Assembly: GCF_017491605.1 (NCBI RefSeq)
Contig: NZ_JAFGYY010000004.1
Span: 224,011 to 288,010, forward strand
Direction: 5' to 3'
DNA: 64,000 bases
Source: Pseudomonas sp. 30_B
GTDB lineage: Bacteria; Pseudomonadota; Gammaproteobacteria; Pseudomonadales; Pseudomonadaceae
The first letter of the stretch is position 1. Every line of letters starts with the position of its first letter. Positions 1 to 8,322 of this stretch are shown here, one piece after another. The notes below the pieces were generated by a model, which saw only the letters and a list, made by a program, of their open reading frames with translations, searched no databases and was not told the DNA's origin. Made by a program: the position numbers and the translations under genes.

Positions 1-1
1 G

Positions 2-436
2 CCGCTGTTCCCCGGCGTTGCCGAGGCGATGGTCGAGTTTCGTGATGCGGGATACCAGTTGGCGGTTGCTACCGGCAAGAATCGCCGTGGGCTGGATCGC
101 GTGCTGGCGGGGCAGGGCTGGACCGACTTCTTCGATATCACCCGTGCTGCCGACGAGTCGGCGAGCAAGCCTGATCCACGTATGCTCCATGAAATTCTCC
201 GGCATTGCCGGGTCGATGCTCGCGATGCGCTGATGGTGGGCGATTCGCCCTTCGATCTGGAAATGGCGCGCCGGGCCGGCATGGATTCGGTGGCGGTGGG
301 CTATGGTGCGCAGTCGCTGGAGATTCTGCGGGAGTATGCTCCGGCGCTGGAAGTGGGGCATTTCAATGAATTTCGCGCCTGGCTGTCCGGGCGCTCGGTA
401 AAACCGCTGCTTAAGGTGGGCAACGATGTCGGATGA
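2..436 (+). CDS. HAD-family phosphatase, 5'-truncated by window edge
   Basis: This is the C-terminal 144 residues of a haloacid-dehalogenase hydrolase of the phosphoglycolate-phosphatase-like (GPH/IA) group; the start lies before the window. The reading frame is open from base 2. Visible landmarks are motif II (VATGK), the motif III lysine in SKPDP, and motif IV (MVGDSPFDLEMA), whose aspartates bind Mg2+. Motif I (DxDGT) must lie upstream. It overlaps the sppA start by 11 bp, so the two are probably translationally coupled. In P. aeruginosa a gene of this type sits between rluC and sppA. The natural substrate cannot be told from sequence. Confidence 0.85.
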   Translation, partial: PLFPGVAEAMVEFRDAGYQLAVATGKNRRGLDRVLAGQGWTDFFDITRAADESASKPDPRMLHEILRHCRVDARDALMVGDSPFDLEMARRAGMDSVAVGYGAQSLEILREYAPALEVGHFNEFRAWLSGRSVKPLLKVGNDVG

Positions 437-1421
437 ATGGAAGGCTGACGAGAGCAAGGCCGCGCAAGCCACGGTAGGTGACGATAAGAGCTGGAAGCTG
501 CTGGAGAAGGCCGTGCTGGCTGGAGTTCAGGAGCAGCGCCGCTCGCGCCGCTGGGGCATCTTCTTCAAGTTGCTGACCTTCCTTTATCTATTCGTCGCCC
601 TGGCGCTGTTCAGTCCGTTCGGTGGTCTGTCCAAGTCTGCCTCGCGCAGTGCCAGTCATACGGCGATGATCGAGGTGAAGGGCATGATCGCCGACGACGA
701 GCCGGCCAGTGCCGACAATGTCGTCGGTGCGCTGCGATCGGCGTTCGAGGATGCCGGTACCAAGGGGATCGTGCTGCGCATCAACAGTCCGGGCGGCAGT
801 CCGGTGCAGTCGGGCTATATCTACGATGAAATCAAGCGCTTGCGCGGCGAGCATCCGGATATCAAGGTCTATGCCGTGATCAGTGATCTCGGCGCCTCCG
901 GTGCTTATTACATCGCCAGTGCTGCCGACCAGATCTATGCCGACAAGGCCAGTCTGGTGGGCTCCATCGGTGTGACGGCGGCGACGTTCGGCTTCGTCGG
1001 TACCATGGAGAAGCTGGGGGTGGATCGCCGTGTCTACACCTCGGGCGAACACAAGGCGTTCCTCGATCCGTTCCAGCCGCAGAAGCCGGATGAAACCGCG
1101 TTCTGGCAGCAGGTGCTGGATACGACGCACAAGCAGTTCATCGACAGTGTGAAGAAAGGGCGTGGCGATCGTCTGAAGGACAAGGATCATCCCGAGCTGT
1201 TCTCCGGTCTGATCTGGTCCGGCGAGCAGGCGCTGCAGTTGGGTCTGATCGACGGCCTGGGTAGCACCAGCTATGTGGCGCGCGAAATCATCAAGGAGAA
1301 GGAAGTGGTGGACTACACCGTCCAGGAAACTCCCTTCGACCGCTTCGCCAAGAAGCTGGGTACCAGCGTCGCCGAGCGTCTGGCGCTGTGGATGGGCTGG
1401 CAGGGGCCTGCTCTGCGCTGA
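426..1421 (+). CDS. sppA: Signal peptide peptidase SppA (family S49), short form
   Basis: A 331-residue inner-membrane serine protease that clears cleaved signal peptides. One membrane segment lies at about residues 45-65, after a basic cytoplasmic N-terminus. The S49 domain follows, with the nucleophile Ser in GASGAYY and the general-base Lys expected in the TSGEHKAF stretch, forming the Ser-Lys dyad of the family. The length fits the single-domain form, about half the size of E. coli SppA. The ATG lies inside the end of the upstream HAD gene. A strong hairpin follows the stop codon and separates it from the convergent maf gene. Confidence 0.9.
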   Translation: MSDEWKADESKAAQATVGDDKSWKLLEKAVLAGVQEQRRSRRWGIFFKLLTFLYLFVALALFSPFGGLSKSASRSASHTAMIEVKGMIADDEPASADNVVGALRSAFEDAGTKGIVLRINSPGGSPVQSGYIYDEIKRLRGEHPDIKVYAVISDLGASGAYYIASAADQIYADKASLVGSIGVTAATFGFVGTMEKLGVDRRVYTSGEHKAFLDPFQPQKPDETAFWQQVLDTTHKQFIDSVKKGRGDRLKDKDHPELFSGLIWSGEQALQLGLIDGLGSTSYVAREIIKEKEVVDYTVQETPFDRFAKKLGTSVAERLALWMGWQGPALR

Positions 1422-1443
1422 TTCCTTCCTCTATATAAAGGAG

Positions 1444-1466
1444 GGCCCGGCAATTGCCGGGCCTTC
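1444..1466. terminator. Hairpin between convergent sppA and maf
   Basis: A perfect 20-base palindrome, GGCCCGGCAATTGCCGGGCC, lies at 1444-1463. It follows the sppA stop at 1421 and precedes the 3' end of the opposite-strand maf gene at 1486. The T-tract on either side is short, so it is probably a bidirectional terminator of moderate strength. Confidence 0.6.
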
Positions 1467-1485
1467 TGCGTTTCGGGTCCTGACT

Positions 1486-2064
1486 TCAGGGAATGAGCAC
1501 CTGCTCGGCCAGCAGCATGTCCACAAGGCGGATCAGTGGCAGGCCGATCAGGCTGGTGGCGTCTTCGCCTTCGGTGGAGCGGAACAGGCTTACGCCCAGG
1601 CCTTCGGCCTTGAAGCTGCCGGCGCAGTCGAAGGGCTGCTCGGCTTCCAGGTAGCGGCGAATGCGCGTGTCGTCGAGATCGCGGAAGTTCACGGTGAAGG
1701 GCACGCAATCGACCTGGCTGCGGCCGCTCCGGCTGTTCAGCAGGCAGAGGCCTGTGAGGAAGCTGACGCTCTTGCCGCTGGCGGCCTTCAGTTGTTCGAT
1801 GGCGCGCTCGATGTCGTGAGGTTTGCCGAGAATCCGGTTGCCGTTCACTGCGGCCTGGTCGGAGCCGATGATCAGGTGGTCGGGATAGCGCTGGGCGAGG
1901 GCGCGCGCTTTACTTTCCGCCAGGCGCCGGACCAGTTGCTTGGCGCTTTCGTCGGGCAGCGGGCTTTCGTCGATGTCGGGGCTTGCGCATTCGAACGGCA
2001 GGCGCAGGCGCTGCAACAATTCGCGGCGGTAGGGTGAGCTGGAGGCAAGGATCAGGGGCAGCAT
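1486..2064 (-). CDS. maf: Maf/YceF-type nucleotide pyrophosphatase
   Basis: A 192-residue Maf-family protein that hydrolyses non-canonical or methylated nucleoside triphosphates. The YceF subfamily prefers m7GTP. It begins with the family signature ASSSPYRREL, which binds phosphate, and has IIGSDQAA, whose Asp-Gln belongs to the active site. The gene is convergent with sppA and diverges from yceD, an arrangement also known in E. coli where yceF and yceD are divergent. That context favours YceF over the dTTP/UTP-specific YhdE subgroup, but the substrate is inferred. Confidence 0.88.
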   Translation of the reverse strand: MLPLILASSSPYRRELLQRLRLPFECASPDIDESPLPDESAKQLVRRLAESKARALAQRYPDHLIIGSDQAAVNGNRILGKPHDIERAIEQLKAASGKSVSFLTGLCLLNSRSGRSQVDCVPFTVNFRDLDDTRIRRYLEAEQPFDCAGSFKAEGLGVSLFRSTEGEDATSLIGLPLIRLVDMLLAEQVLIP

Positions 2065-2139
2065 GGAAGATTCCTTCGGAGCGTGGCTGCGATTCTAGCG
2101 AAAAGGGCTGTCCATACAGCGGTTTATGGCTAATTTCCT

Positions 2140-2167
2140 TTGACAGCTTCGGGTGCATCCCTATAAT
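2140..2167 (+). promoter_or_regulatory. Near-consensus sigma70 promoter for yceD-rpmF-plsX-fab operon
   Basis: TTGACA at 2140-2145 and TATAAT at 2162-2167 are both exact consensus hexamers, separated by 16 bp. Transcription should start about 2173-2177, which leaves at most a few bases before the yceD ATG at 2177. This is the strongest-looking promoter in the window and fits an operon carrying a ribosomal protein and lipid genes. Confidence 0.85.
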
Positions 2168-2176
2168 GGCGCGCTT

Positions 2177-2707
2177 ATGTTGAATGGACCGATACCACCT
2201 CACGTTGATCCGCGCAAACTGGTAGAGCGCGCCGCCACCCTCGAAGGTGAGCTGCCGATCGCCAAGATGCCACGTCTCAACGAGCAACTGACCAGCAGTG
2301 ATGGCAAGATTCATGCGAAGTTTTCCTTCTTCCGTGATGAGCAGAAGCTGGCGGTCATGCACGTCGAACTCGACGCCGAGGTGAGCATGGTATGCCAGCG
2401 CTGTCTCGAGCCGGCCAACTTCCATGTGGGTGGTGAGTACGATTACGTCATCATCCCGGAAGGCAAGTCGATCGATGATCTGCCCAATGGCTACGATGCG
2501 CTGGAAGTGGGGGATGACCCCATCGACCTGACCTCGCTGGCCGAGGACGAGTTGCTGCTCGCCTTGCCCATCGTGCCGGTCCATGACCCTGAGGATTGCC
2601 AGCAGCCGGTGGGATACGCTACAGCGCCCGAACCGAGCGAGAACGTCGAAGAGCGGCCCAATCCGTTCAGCGTACTGGCGCAGTTGAAGCGTGACCCAAA
2701 CGTTTAG
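2177..2707 (+). CDS. yceD: YceD family protein (DUF177), large-ribosome-associated
   Basis: A 176-residue DUF177 protein. The family is nearly always encoded next to rpmF and is linked to 23S rRNA accumulation and ribosome biogenesis. The conserved CQRCLEP motif is near residue 74. I chose the ATG at 2177 (protein begins MLNGPIPP) because homologues begin this way. An in-frame ATG at 2153 lies upstream of the -10 box and could not be on the transcript. There is no room for a Shine-Dalgarno sequence between promoter and ATG, so initiation is probably leaderless or nearly so. rpmF starts 13 bp downstream. Confidence 0.88.
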   Translation: MLNGPIPPHVDPRKLVERAATLEGELPIAKMPRLNEQLTSSDGKIHAKFSFFRDEQKLAVMHVELDAEVSMVCQRCLEPANFHVGGEYDYVIIPEGKSIDDLPNGYDALEVGDDPIDLTSLAEDELLLALPIVPVHDPEDCQQPVGYATAPEPSENVEERPNPFSVLAQLKRDPNV

Positions 2708-2720
2708 GAGTTAATCAATC

Positions 2721-2903
2721 ATGGCTGTTCAGCAGAACAAAAAATCCCGTTCCGCTCGTGACATGCGTCGTTCCCACGATGCCCTGGACGCGAACGCTCT
2801 GTCCGTAGAGAAGAGCACCGGTGAAGTTCACCTGCGTCACCACGTCTCCCCGGACGGTTTCTATCGCGGCCGCAAGGTCGTAGACAAGGGCTCTGACGAG
2901 TAA
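2721..2903 (+). CDS. rpmF: 50S ribosomal protein L32
   Basis: A 60-residue basic ribosomal protein beginning [20 protein letters not shown], typical of proteobacterial L32. It is preceded by a good ribosome-binding site (TAGGAG) about 10 bp upstream of the ATG. It lies in the conserved order yceD-rpmF-plsX, which ties ribosome production to membrane-lipid synthesis. The plsX start codon follows after three bases, so the two are likely translationally coupled. Confidence 0.97.
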   Translation: MAVQQNKKSRSARDMRRSHDALDANALSVEKSTGEVHLRHHVSPDGFYRGRKVVDKGSDE

Positions 2904-2906
2904 TCC

Positions 2907-3914
2907 TTGTCCGCACCAATCATCGCGATTGATGCAATGGGTGGGGACTACGGTCCCCACTGCATTGTTCCGGCCTGCATTTCCTTTCTGGCCGAGTACG
3001 CCTCTCTTCAGCTGGTCCTTGTCGGCCAGGCTCCCCTGATCGAAGAACACCTGCGCGGCCTTTCCCCGGTCGACCGGCAGCGTCTTCACGTTCACCACGC
3101 CAGCGAAGTCGTCACGATGGACGAGCGTCCGTCCCAGGCGTTGCGTGGCAAGCCCGATTCCTCCATGCGTGTTGCCCTCGAACTGGTTCGGGATGGCAAG
3201 GCTCATGCCTGCGTCAGTGCCGGCAATACCGGTGCGCTGATGGCCCTGTCCCGTTACCTGTTGAAGACGTTGCCCGGTATCGATCGTCCGGCGATGGTCA
3301 CTGCCGTGCCGACGCAGGGTGGTCACTGCCACCTGCTCGATCTGGGCGCCAACGTCGATTGCAGTGCCGAGCATCTGTACCAGTTCGCGGTCATGGGGGC
3401 TGTCGCGGCGGAAACGCTGGGCAAGCAGAATCCCAGGGTGGCGCTGCTCAATGTCGGCACCGAGGACATCAAGGGTAATCAGCAGGTGAAGCTGGCAGCC
3501 AGTCTGCTGCAGCAGGCGCGGGGTGTGAATTACATCGGCTACATCGAGGGTGACGGCCTGTATCGCGGGTTGGCCGATGTGGTGGTGTGCGACGGTTTCG
3601 TCGGCAACATCCTGCTGAAGTCCAGCGAGGGGTTGGCGGCGATGGTCGCGGCCCGCCTTGAAGAACTGTTCAACTCCAGTTTGCCGGCCAAGGCGGTGGG
3701 TCTGATGGCCATGCCGTTCCTCCGCCGGCTGCGCGCCGATCTCACCCCATCCCAGCACAATGGTGCGAGTTTCCTCGGTTTGCAGGGCATCGTGGTGAAG
3801 AGTCACGGCAGCGCGAAAGAGGAGGGCATTCAGAGCGCCTTGCGTCGTGCGCTGCTCGAAGTTCGCGAGAATCTGCCCCAGCGGCTGCATGGCCGGCTGG
3901 AACATCTGCTCTAA
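2907..3914 (+). CDS. plsX: Phosphate acyltransferase PlsX
   Basis: A 335-residue peripheral membrane enzyme converting acyl-ACP plus phosphate into acyl-phosphate, the acyl donor for PlsY in phosphatidic acid synthesis. The family N-terminus [13 protein letters not shown] follows directly after the start, and the length is normal. The start codon is TTG at 2907, three bases after the rpmF stop. No ATG is available near the conserved N-terminus, so TTG is well supported. A rare start codon coupled to rpmF may keep expression low. fabD follows after about 100 bp. Confidence 0.95.
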   Translation: MSAPIIAIDAMGGDYGPHCIVPACISFLAEYASLQLVLVGQAPLIEEHLRGLSPVDRQRLHVHHASEVVTMDERPSQALRGKPDSSMRVALELVRDGKAHACVSAGNTGALMALSRYLLKTLPGIDRPAMVTAVPTQGGHCHLLDLGANVDCSAEHLYQFAVMGAVAAETLGKQNPRVALLNVGTEDIKGNQQVKLAASLLQQARGVNYIGYIEGDGLYRGLADVVVCDGFVGNILLKSSEGLAAMVAARLEELFNSSLPAKAVGLMAMPFLRRLRADLTPSQHNGASFLGLQGIVVKSHGSAKEEGIQSALRRALLEVRENLPQRLHGRLEHLL

Positions 3915-4016
3915 TGTGACCGCGGTCGTCAGACCGTCATCCAACTGTCAGTTCAATACGCCAGGCTCTCGCCGGCGATATCCATTTGACGAATCAGACA
4001 AAAGGGACCTGTTGCA

Positions 4017-4955
4017 ATGTCCGCATCCCTCGCCTTCGTATTTCCCGGTCAAGGCTCGCAGTCCCTCGGCATGCTCGCCGAGCTGGGCGGCCAGCACGCC
4101 ATCGTGCGCGATACCTTTGCCGAAGCTTCCGCTGCCCTGGGGTATGACCTCTGGGTCCTGGTGCAGGAAGGGCCGGAAGAGCGCCTGAACCAGACTGACA
4201 AGACCCAGCCCGCCATCCTCACTGCCTCCATCGCCCTGTGGCGTCTGTGGCAAGCCGAAGGTGGTGCGCAGCCGGCATACGTTGCCGGTCACAGCCTGGG
4301 TGAATACTCCGCGCTGGTCGCCGCCGGCAGCCTGGCCTTCGCCGATGCGGTGAAGCTGGTCGAGCGCCGTGGCCAGCTGATGCAGGAAGCCGTTCCCGCC
4401 GGCACCGGCGGCATGGCCGCCATCCTCGGCCTGGAAGACGCCGACGTACTCGCTGCCTGCGCCGAAGCGGCCCAGGGCGAAGTGGTCAGTGCCGTGAACT
4501 TCAATGCGCCGGGCCAGGTAGTGATCGCTGGTGCGGCCAAGGCCGTCGAGCGCGCCATCGAGGGCTGCAAGGCGCGTGGCGCCAAGCGTGCCGTCGCGCT
4601 GCCGGTCAGCGTGCCGTCGCACTGCGAATTGATGCGTCCGGCTGCCGAGCGTTTCGCCGAGGCCGTCGAAGCCATTCAATGGCAGATGCCGCAGATCGCC
4701 CTGGTGCAGAACGTTACCGCCCAGGTTCCGGCCGATCTGGCCGCGCTCAAGCGTGACTTGCTGGCCCAGCTGTACAGCCCGGTTCGCTGGGTGGAGAGCG
4801 TGCAGCTGCTGGCCGAGAAGGGCGTCACCGACCTGGTCGAATGCGGTCCGGGCAAGGTGCTGGCTGGTTTGAACAAGCGTTGCGCCAAGGGCGTGACCAC
4901 TCACAATCTGGATTCCGCGGACGCCTTCGGGGCGGCACGCGCGGCGCTGGTCTGA
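4017..4955 (+). CDS. fabD: Malonyl-CoA:ACP transacylase
   Basis: A 312-residue cytosolic enzyme transferring malonyl from CoA to acyl carrier protein, which supplies fatty-acid elongation. The N-terminal FVFPGQGSQ forms the oxyanion region. The catalytic Ser lies in GHSLGEYSALVAAG (about residue 92) and the His in VPSHCELM (about residue 201). Length and architecture are standard. fabG follows after 13 bp with its own ribosome-binding site, giving the common fabD-fabG-acpP-fabF order. Confidence 0.97.
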   Translation: MSASLAFVFPGQGSQSLGMLAELGGQHAIVRDTFAEASAALGYDLWVLVQEGPEERLNQTDKTQPAILTASIALWRLWQAEGGAQPAYVAGHSLGEYSALVAAGSLAFADAVKLVERRGQLMQEAVPAGTGGMAAILGLEDADVLAACAEAAQGEVVSAVNFNAPGQVVIAGAAKAVERAIEGCKARGAKRAVALPVSVPSHCELMRPAAERFAEAVEAIQWQMPQIALVQNVTAQVPADLAALKRDLLAQLYSPVRWVESVQLLAEKGVTDLVECGPGKVLAGLNKRCAKGVTTHNLDSADAFGAARAALV

Positions 4956-4968
4956 CAGGAGATAAAGC

Positions 4969-5712
4969 ATGAGTCTGCAAGGTAAGGTTGCACTGGTTAC
5001 CGGCGCGAGCCGTGGTATCGGCCAGGCCATCGCCCTGGAGCTGGGGCGCATGGGCGCCACCGTGATCGGTACCGCCACCAGCGAGTCCGGCGCGCAGAAG
5101 ATTTCCGAATACCTGAAGGCCAATGGCATCCAGGGTTCGGGCATGGTGCTGGATGTCTCCAATGACGAGTCCGTGACCAGCACCCTGGAAACAATTCAGA
5201 AAGAGGCCGGCGCGCCGGCTATCGTCGTCAATAACGCCGGCATCACTCGCGATAACCTGCTGATGCGCATGAAAGACGACGAGTGGTTCGATGTGGTCAA
5301 CACCAACCTCAACAGCCTCTACCGCCTGTCGAAAGCCGTCCTGCGTGGCATGACCAAAGCACGCTGGGGCCGCATCATCAACATCGGTTCGGTAGTTGGC
5401 GCCATGGGCAATGCCGGGCAGACCAACTACGCTGCTGCGAAGGCCGGTCTGGAGGGCTTCACCCGCGCCCTGGCGCGCGAAGTCGGTTCCCGTGCTATCA
5501 CTGTCAACGCGGTCGCGCCGGGCTTCATCGACACCGATATGACCCGCGAACTGCCCGAGGCGCAGCGTGAAGCTCTGCTCGGCCAGATTCCGCTGGGTCG
5601 ACTTGGGCAAGCGGAAGAGATCGCCAAAGTGGTAGCATTCCTCGCTTCCGAGGGCGCAGCTTACGTTACGGGTGCCACGGTACCGGTGAATGGCGGAATG
5701 TACATGAGTTGA
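4969..5712 (+). CDS. fabG: 3-oxoacyl-ACP reductase
   Basis: A 247-residue short-chain dehydrogenase that reduces 3-oxoacyl-ACP with NADPH in each fatty-acid elongation cycle. It shows the nucleotide-binding TGASRGIG, the NNAG motif and the catalytic Ser, Tyr and Lys in the stretch from NIGSVVGAMG to YAAAKAG. The C-terminus (GATVPVNGGMYMS) is typical of the tetrameric enzyme. An AGGAG ribosome-binding site precedes the ATG. It sits between fabD and acpP, which separates it from the many other SDRs of the genome, including two in the atu cluster here. Confidence 0.97.
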   Translation: MSLQGKVALVTGASRGIGQAIALELGRMGATVIGTATSESGAQKISEYLKANGIQGSGMVLDVSNDESVTSTLETIQKEAGAPAIVVNNAGITRDNLLMRMKDDEWFDVVNTNLNSLYRLSKAVLRGMTKARWGRIINIGSVVGAMGNAGQTNYAAAKAGLEGFTRALAREVGSRAITVNAVAPGFIDTDMTRELPEAQREALLGQIPLGRLGQAEEIAKVVAFLASEGAAYVTGATVPVNGGMYMS

Positions 5713-5826
5713 TGTGACGTGTTTCTTCGTGGCGATGTCCTATGCGCTGTCTAAAATTCCCCGAACATTGCGAACGGGATTAGGCAGAGCATCTGGGGTG
5801 GCCGCGAAGGGGCGTCAGCGTTCAGC

Positions 5827-5854
5827 TTGAAATGCAGAAAACCCTTTCTATACA
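5827..5854 (+). promoter_or_regulatory. Candidate acpP promoter
   Basis: TTGAAA at 5827-5832 and TATACA at 5849-5854 are separated by 16 bp, about 50 bp upstream of the acpP ATG, in a 192-bp gap that has no other feature. A separate promoter would explain how the very abundant carrier protein is made in excess of its operon neighbours. This is assigned by sequence similarity only. Confidence 0.6.
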
Positions 5855-5904
5855 CTTACCCGCAGCCCAGCTGTACGGATTGTCCATAGGAGTGAAAACA
5901 AGGT

Positions 5905-6141
5905 ATGAGCACCATCGAAGAACGCGTCAAGAAGATCGTTGCTGAGCAACTCGGCGTTAAGGAAGAAGAAGTCACCAACAGCGCTTCCTTCGTTGAAGAC
6001 CTGGGCGCCGACTCCCTTGACACCGTTGAGCTGGTGATGGCTCTGGAAGAGGAATTCGAGACCGAAATCCCCGACGAGCAAGCCGAAAAGATCACCACCG
6101 TTCAGGAAGCCATCGACTACATCGTTGCCCACCAGGCATAA
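5905..6141 (+). CDS. acpP: Acyl carrier protein
   Basis: A 78-residue acidic carrier protein. The phosphopantetheine-bearing Ser is in the signature [16 protein letters not shown] (about residue 37). All intermediates of fatty-acid synthesis are tethered to it, and partners encoded nearby include FabD, FabG, FabF, PlsX and probably FabV. An AGGAG site precedes the ATG. A candidate promoter lies upstream and a clear terminator lies downstream, so acpP can be made as an independent short transcript. Confidence 0.98.
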   Translation: MSTIEERVKKIVAEQLGVKEEEVTNSASFVEDLGADSLDTVELVMALEEEFETEIPDEQAEKITTVQEAIDYIVAHQA

Positions 6142-6170
6142 GACGTAGTCGTCGGTTCCCCGACGAAAGA

Positions 6171-6206
6171 AGCCGCACGGCCTGCAAAGGCGTGCGGCTT
6201 TTCTTT
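6171..6206 (+). terminator. Rho-independent terminator after acpP
   Basis: AGCCGCACG at 6171-6179 pairs with CGTGCGGCT at 6191-6199 (9-bp stem, 11-base loop), followed by a T-rich run. It lies between acpP and fabF and probably lowers fabF transcription relative to acpP. Confidence 0.85.
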
Positions 6207-6259
6207 AACGCCGGCATCAGCCGGCGTTATTGCCGTGAAACGTATGAGAGGAAGTCACA

Positions 6260-7504
6260 GTGTCGCGTAGACGCGTAGTCATCACCGGCATGGGTATGCT
6301 GTCGCCCCTGGGTGTGGATGTGCCGAGCAGTTGGGAAGGCATTCTCGCCGGGCGCAGTGGTATCGCCCCGATCGAACACATGGACCTGTCCGCCTTCTCC
6401 ACCCGCTTCGGCGGTTCGGTGAAGGGGTTCGACGTCGAGCAGTACATGTCCGCCAAGGAAGCTCGCAAACTCGACCTGTTCATCCAGTACGGCCTGGCCG
6501 CCAGTTATCAGGCGGTGCGCGACTCCGGCCTGGAAGTCACCGACGCCAACCGTGAACGCATCGGCGTTGCCATCGGTTCGGGTATCGGCGGTCTGACCAA
6601 CATCGAAAATACGTGCCGTTCGCTGTTCGAGCAGGGCCCGCGGCGCATCTCGCCGTTCTTCGTGCCCGGCTCGGTCATCAACATGGTTTCCGGGTTCCTG
6701 TCGATCAACCTCGGTCTGCAGGGTCCCAACTACGCCATCACCACTGCCTGCACCACCGGCACCCATAACATCGGCATGGCCGCGCGCAATATCGCCTATT
6801 GCGAGGCTGACGTGATGGTCGCCGGCGGCTCGGAAATGGCCGCCTGTGGTCTGGGCCTGGGCGGCTTCGGCGCGGCCCGCGCGCTGTCCACCCGCAACGA
6901 CGAGCCGGCCAAGGCCAGCCGCCCGTGGGACAAGGATCGTGACGGCTTCGTGCTTTCCGACGGCGCCGGTGCGCTGGTGCTGGAAGAGTTGGAGCATGCC
7001 AAGGCCCGTGGCGCGCGCATCTATGCCGAAGTCGTCGGCTTTGGCATGAGCGGCGATGCCTACCACATGACCGCTCCGCCGGAAAACGGCGCGGGCGCCG
7101 CTCGCTGCATGAAGGCGGCGCTGCGCGATGCCGGGCTGAATCCGGAGCAGGTCGACTACATCAACGCCCACGGCACCTCCACGCCGGCCGGCGACATCGC
7201 GGAAATCGCCGCGGTGAAGTCGATCTTCGGCGAGCATGCCTATGGGCTGTCGATGAGCTCCACCAAGTCCATGACCGGCCACCTGCTGGGTGCCGCCGGC
7301 GCGGTCGAAGCGATCTTCTGCGTGCTCGCCCTGCGCGACCAGGTGGCGCCGCCGACCATCAATCTGGACAACCCCGACGAAGGCTGTGACCTGGACCTGG
7401 TGGCGCACCAGCCCAAGGAGCGTCCGATCGAGATCGCCCTGTCGAACTCCTTCGGCTTTGGCGGCACCAACGGTTCCCTGGTGTTCCGCCGGTTCCACGG
7501 CTGA
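6260..7504 (+). CDS. fabF: 3-oxoacyl-ACP synthase II
   Basis: A 414-residue condensing enzyme extending acyl-ACP with malonyl-ACP. The Cys-His-His triad is visible: Cys in [10 protein letters not shown] (about residue 164), His in [11 protein letters not shown] and His in [11 protein letters not shown]. The C-terminal [10 protein letters not shown] motif is also present. The start is GTG at 6260, eight bases after a GAGAGGA ribosome-binding site. The stop codon overlaps the pabC ATG by one base, so pabC is translationally coupled. Confidence 0.96.
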   Translation: MSRRRVVITGMGMLSPLGVDVPSSWEGILAGRSGIAPIEHMDLSAFSTRFGGSVKGFDVEQYMSAKEARKLDLFIQYGLAASYQAVRDSGLEVTDANRERIGVAIGSGIGGLTNIENTCRSLFEQGPRRISPFFVPGSVINMVSGFLSINLGLQGPNYAITTACTTGTHNIGMAARNIAYCEADVMVAGGSEMAACGLGLGGFGAARALSTRNDEPAKASRPWDKDRDGFVLSDGAGALVLEELEHAKARGARIYAEVVGFGMSGDAYHMTAPPENGAGAARCMKAALRDAGLNPEQVDYINAHGTSTPAGDIAEIAAVKSIFGEHAYGLSMSSTKSMTGHLLGAAGAVEAIFCVLALRDQVAPPTINLDNPDEGCDLDLVAHQPKERPIEIALSNSFGFGGTNGSLVFRRFHG

Positions 7505-8319
7505 TGCTGAGCTGGGTCGACGGCCGAAGCGCCGAGGTACTGTCCGTGAGAGATCGCGGGCTGGCCTACGGCGACGGCCTGTTCGAGACCATCCGCGTGT
7601 CGGCGGGCCGTCCGCGCCTGCTGGCACGCCACCTGGAGAGACTGGAGGAGGGCGTGCAACGCCTGTCCCTGCCGGTCTCGCTGGACCGCATCGAAGATGA
7701 ACTGCTGCGCTTCAGTACGGCGTTGGGTGACGGCGTCGCCAAGCTGATGCTGACCCGTGGCGAAGGCGCGCGCGGCTATGCGCCGCAGGCAAACGCCGAT
7801 GTGCGCCGCCTGTTGCTCGGATCCCCGGCGCCGGCCTATCCGGCGAAGCACCAGGAGGAGGGCGTGCAGCTCTTCCCCTGTGCCACGCGCCTGGCCGAAC
7901 AGCCACTGCTGGCGGGGCTCAAGCACCTCAATCGCCTGGAGCAGGTGCTGGCCCGCGCCGAGTGGGATGACCCGACCTTCGCCGAAGGGCTGATGCGCGA
8001 CGTCTCCGGCCGGATCGTCGAAGGCGTGTTCAGCAACCTGTTCCTGGTTCGCGATGGCGAACTGCTCACCGCCGAGCTCAGCCGCTGCGGCGTTGCGGGG
8101 GTGATGCGCGCCGAAGTGATCGAGCGTGCCGGCGACCTCGGGCTACCGGTCATCGTACGGGACATCGACTTCGCCGAACTGGCGAAGGCCGACGAGGTCT
8201 TTCTCTGCAACAGCCTCTACGGCATCTGGCCGGTGCGTGGCTTTGCTGGCCATGCTTGGCCGGTCGGGTCGCTGACCCGTAAACTGCAAGGCCAACTTCG
8301 CGAACTTCTGGATTCCTGA
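7504..8319 (+). CDS. pabC: Aminodeoxychorismate lyase
   Basis: A 271-residue fold-type IV PLP enzyme releasing pyruvate from 4-amino-4-deoxychorismate to give p-aminobenzoate for folate. The N-terminal RGLAYGDGLFETIR motif is family-typical. The PLP Lys is expected in GLKHLNRLEQV (about residue 140), and SNLFLV / SLYGIWPV line the cofactor site. It overlaps the end of fabF and is followed by mltG after three bases. The fabF-pabC-mltG-tmk-holB order is conserved in gammaproteobacteria. Confidence 0.93.
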   Translation: MLSWVDGRSAEVLSVRDRGLAYGDGLFETIRVSAGRPRLLARHLERLEEGVQRLSLPVSLDRIEDELLRFSTALGDGVAKLMLTRGEGARGYAPQANADVRRLLLGSPAPAYPAKHQEEGVQLFPCATRLAEQPLLAGLKHLNRLEQVLARAEWDDPTFAEGLMRDVSGRIVEGVFSNLFLVRDGELLTAELSRCGVAGVMRAEVIERAGDLGLPVIVRDIDFAELAKADEVFLCNSLYGIWPVRGFAGHAWPVGSLTRKLQGQLRELLDS

Positions 8320-8322
8320 CAC

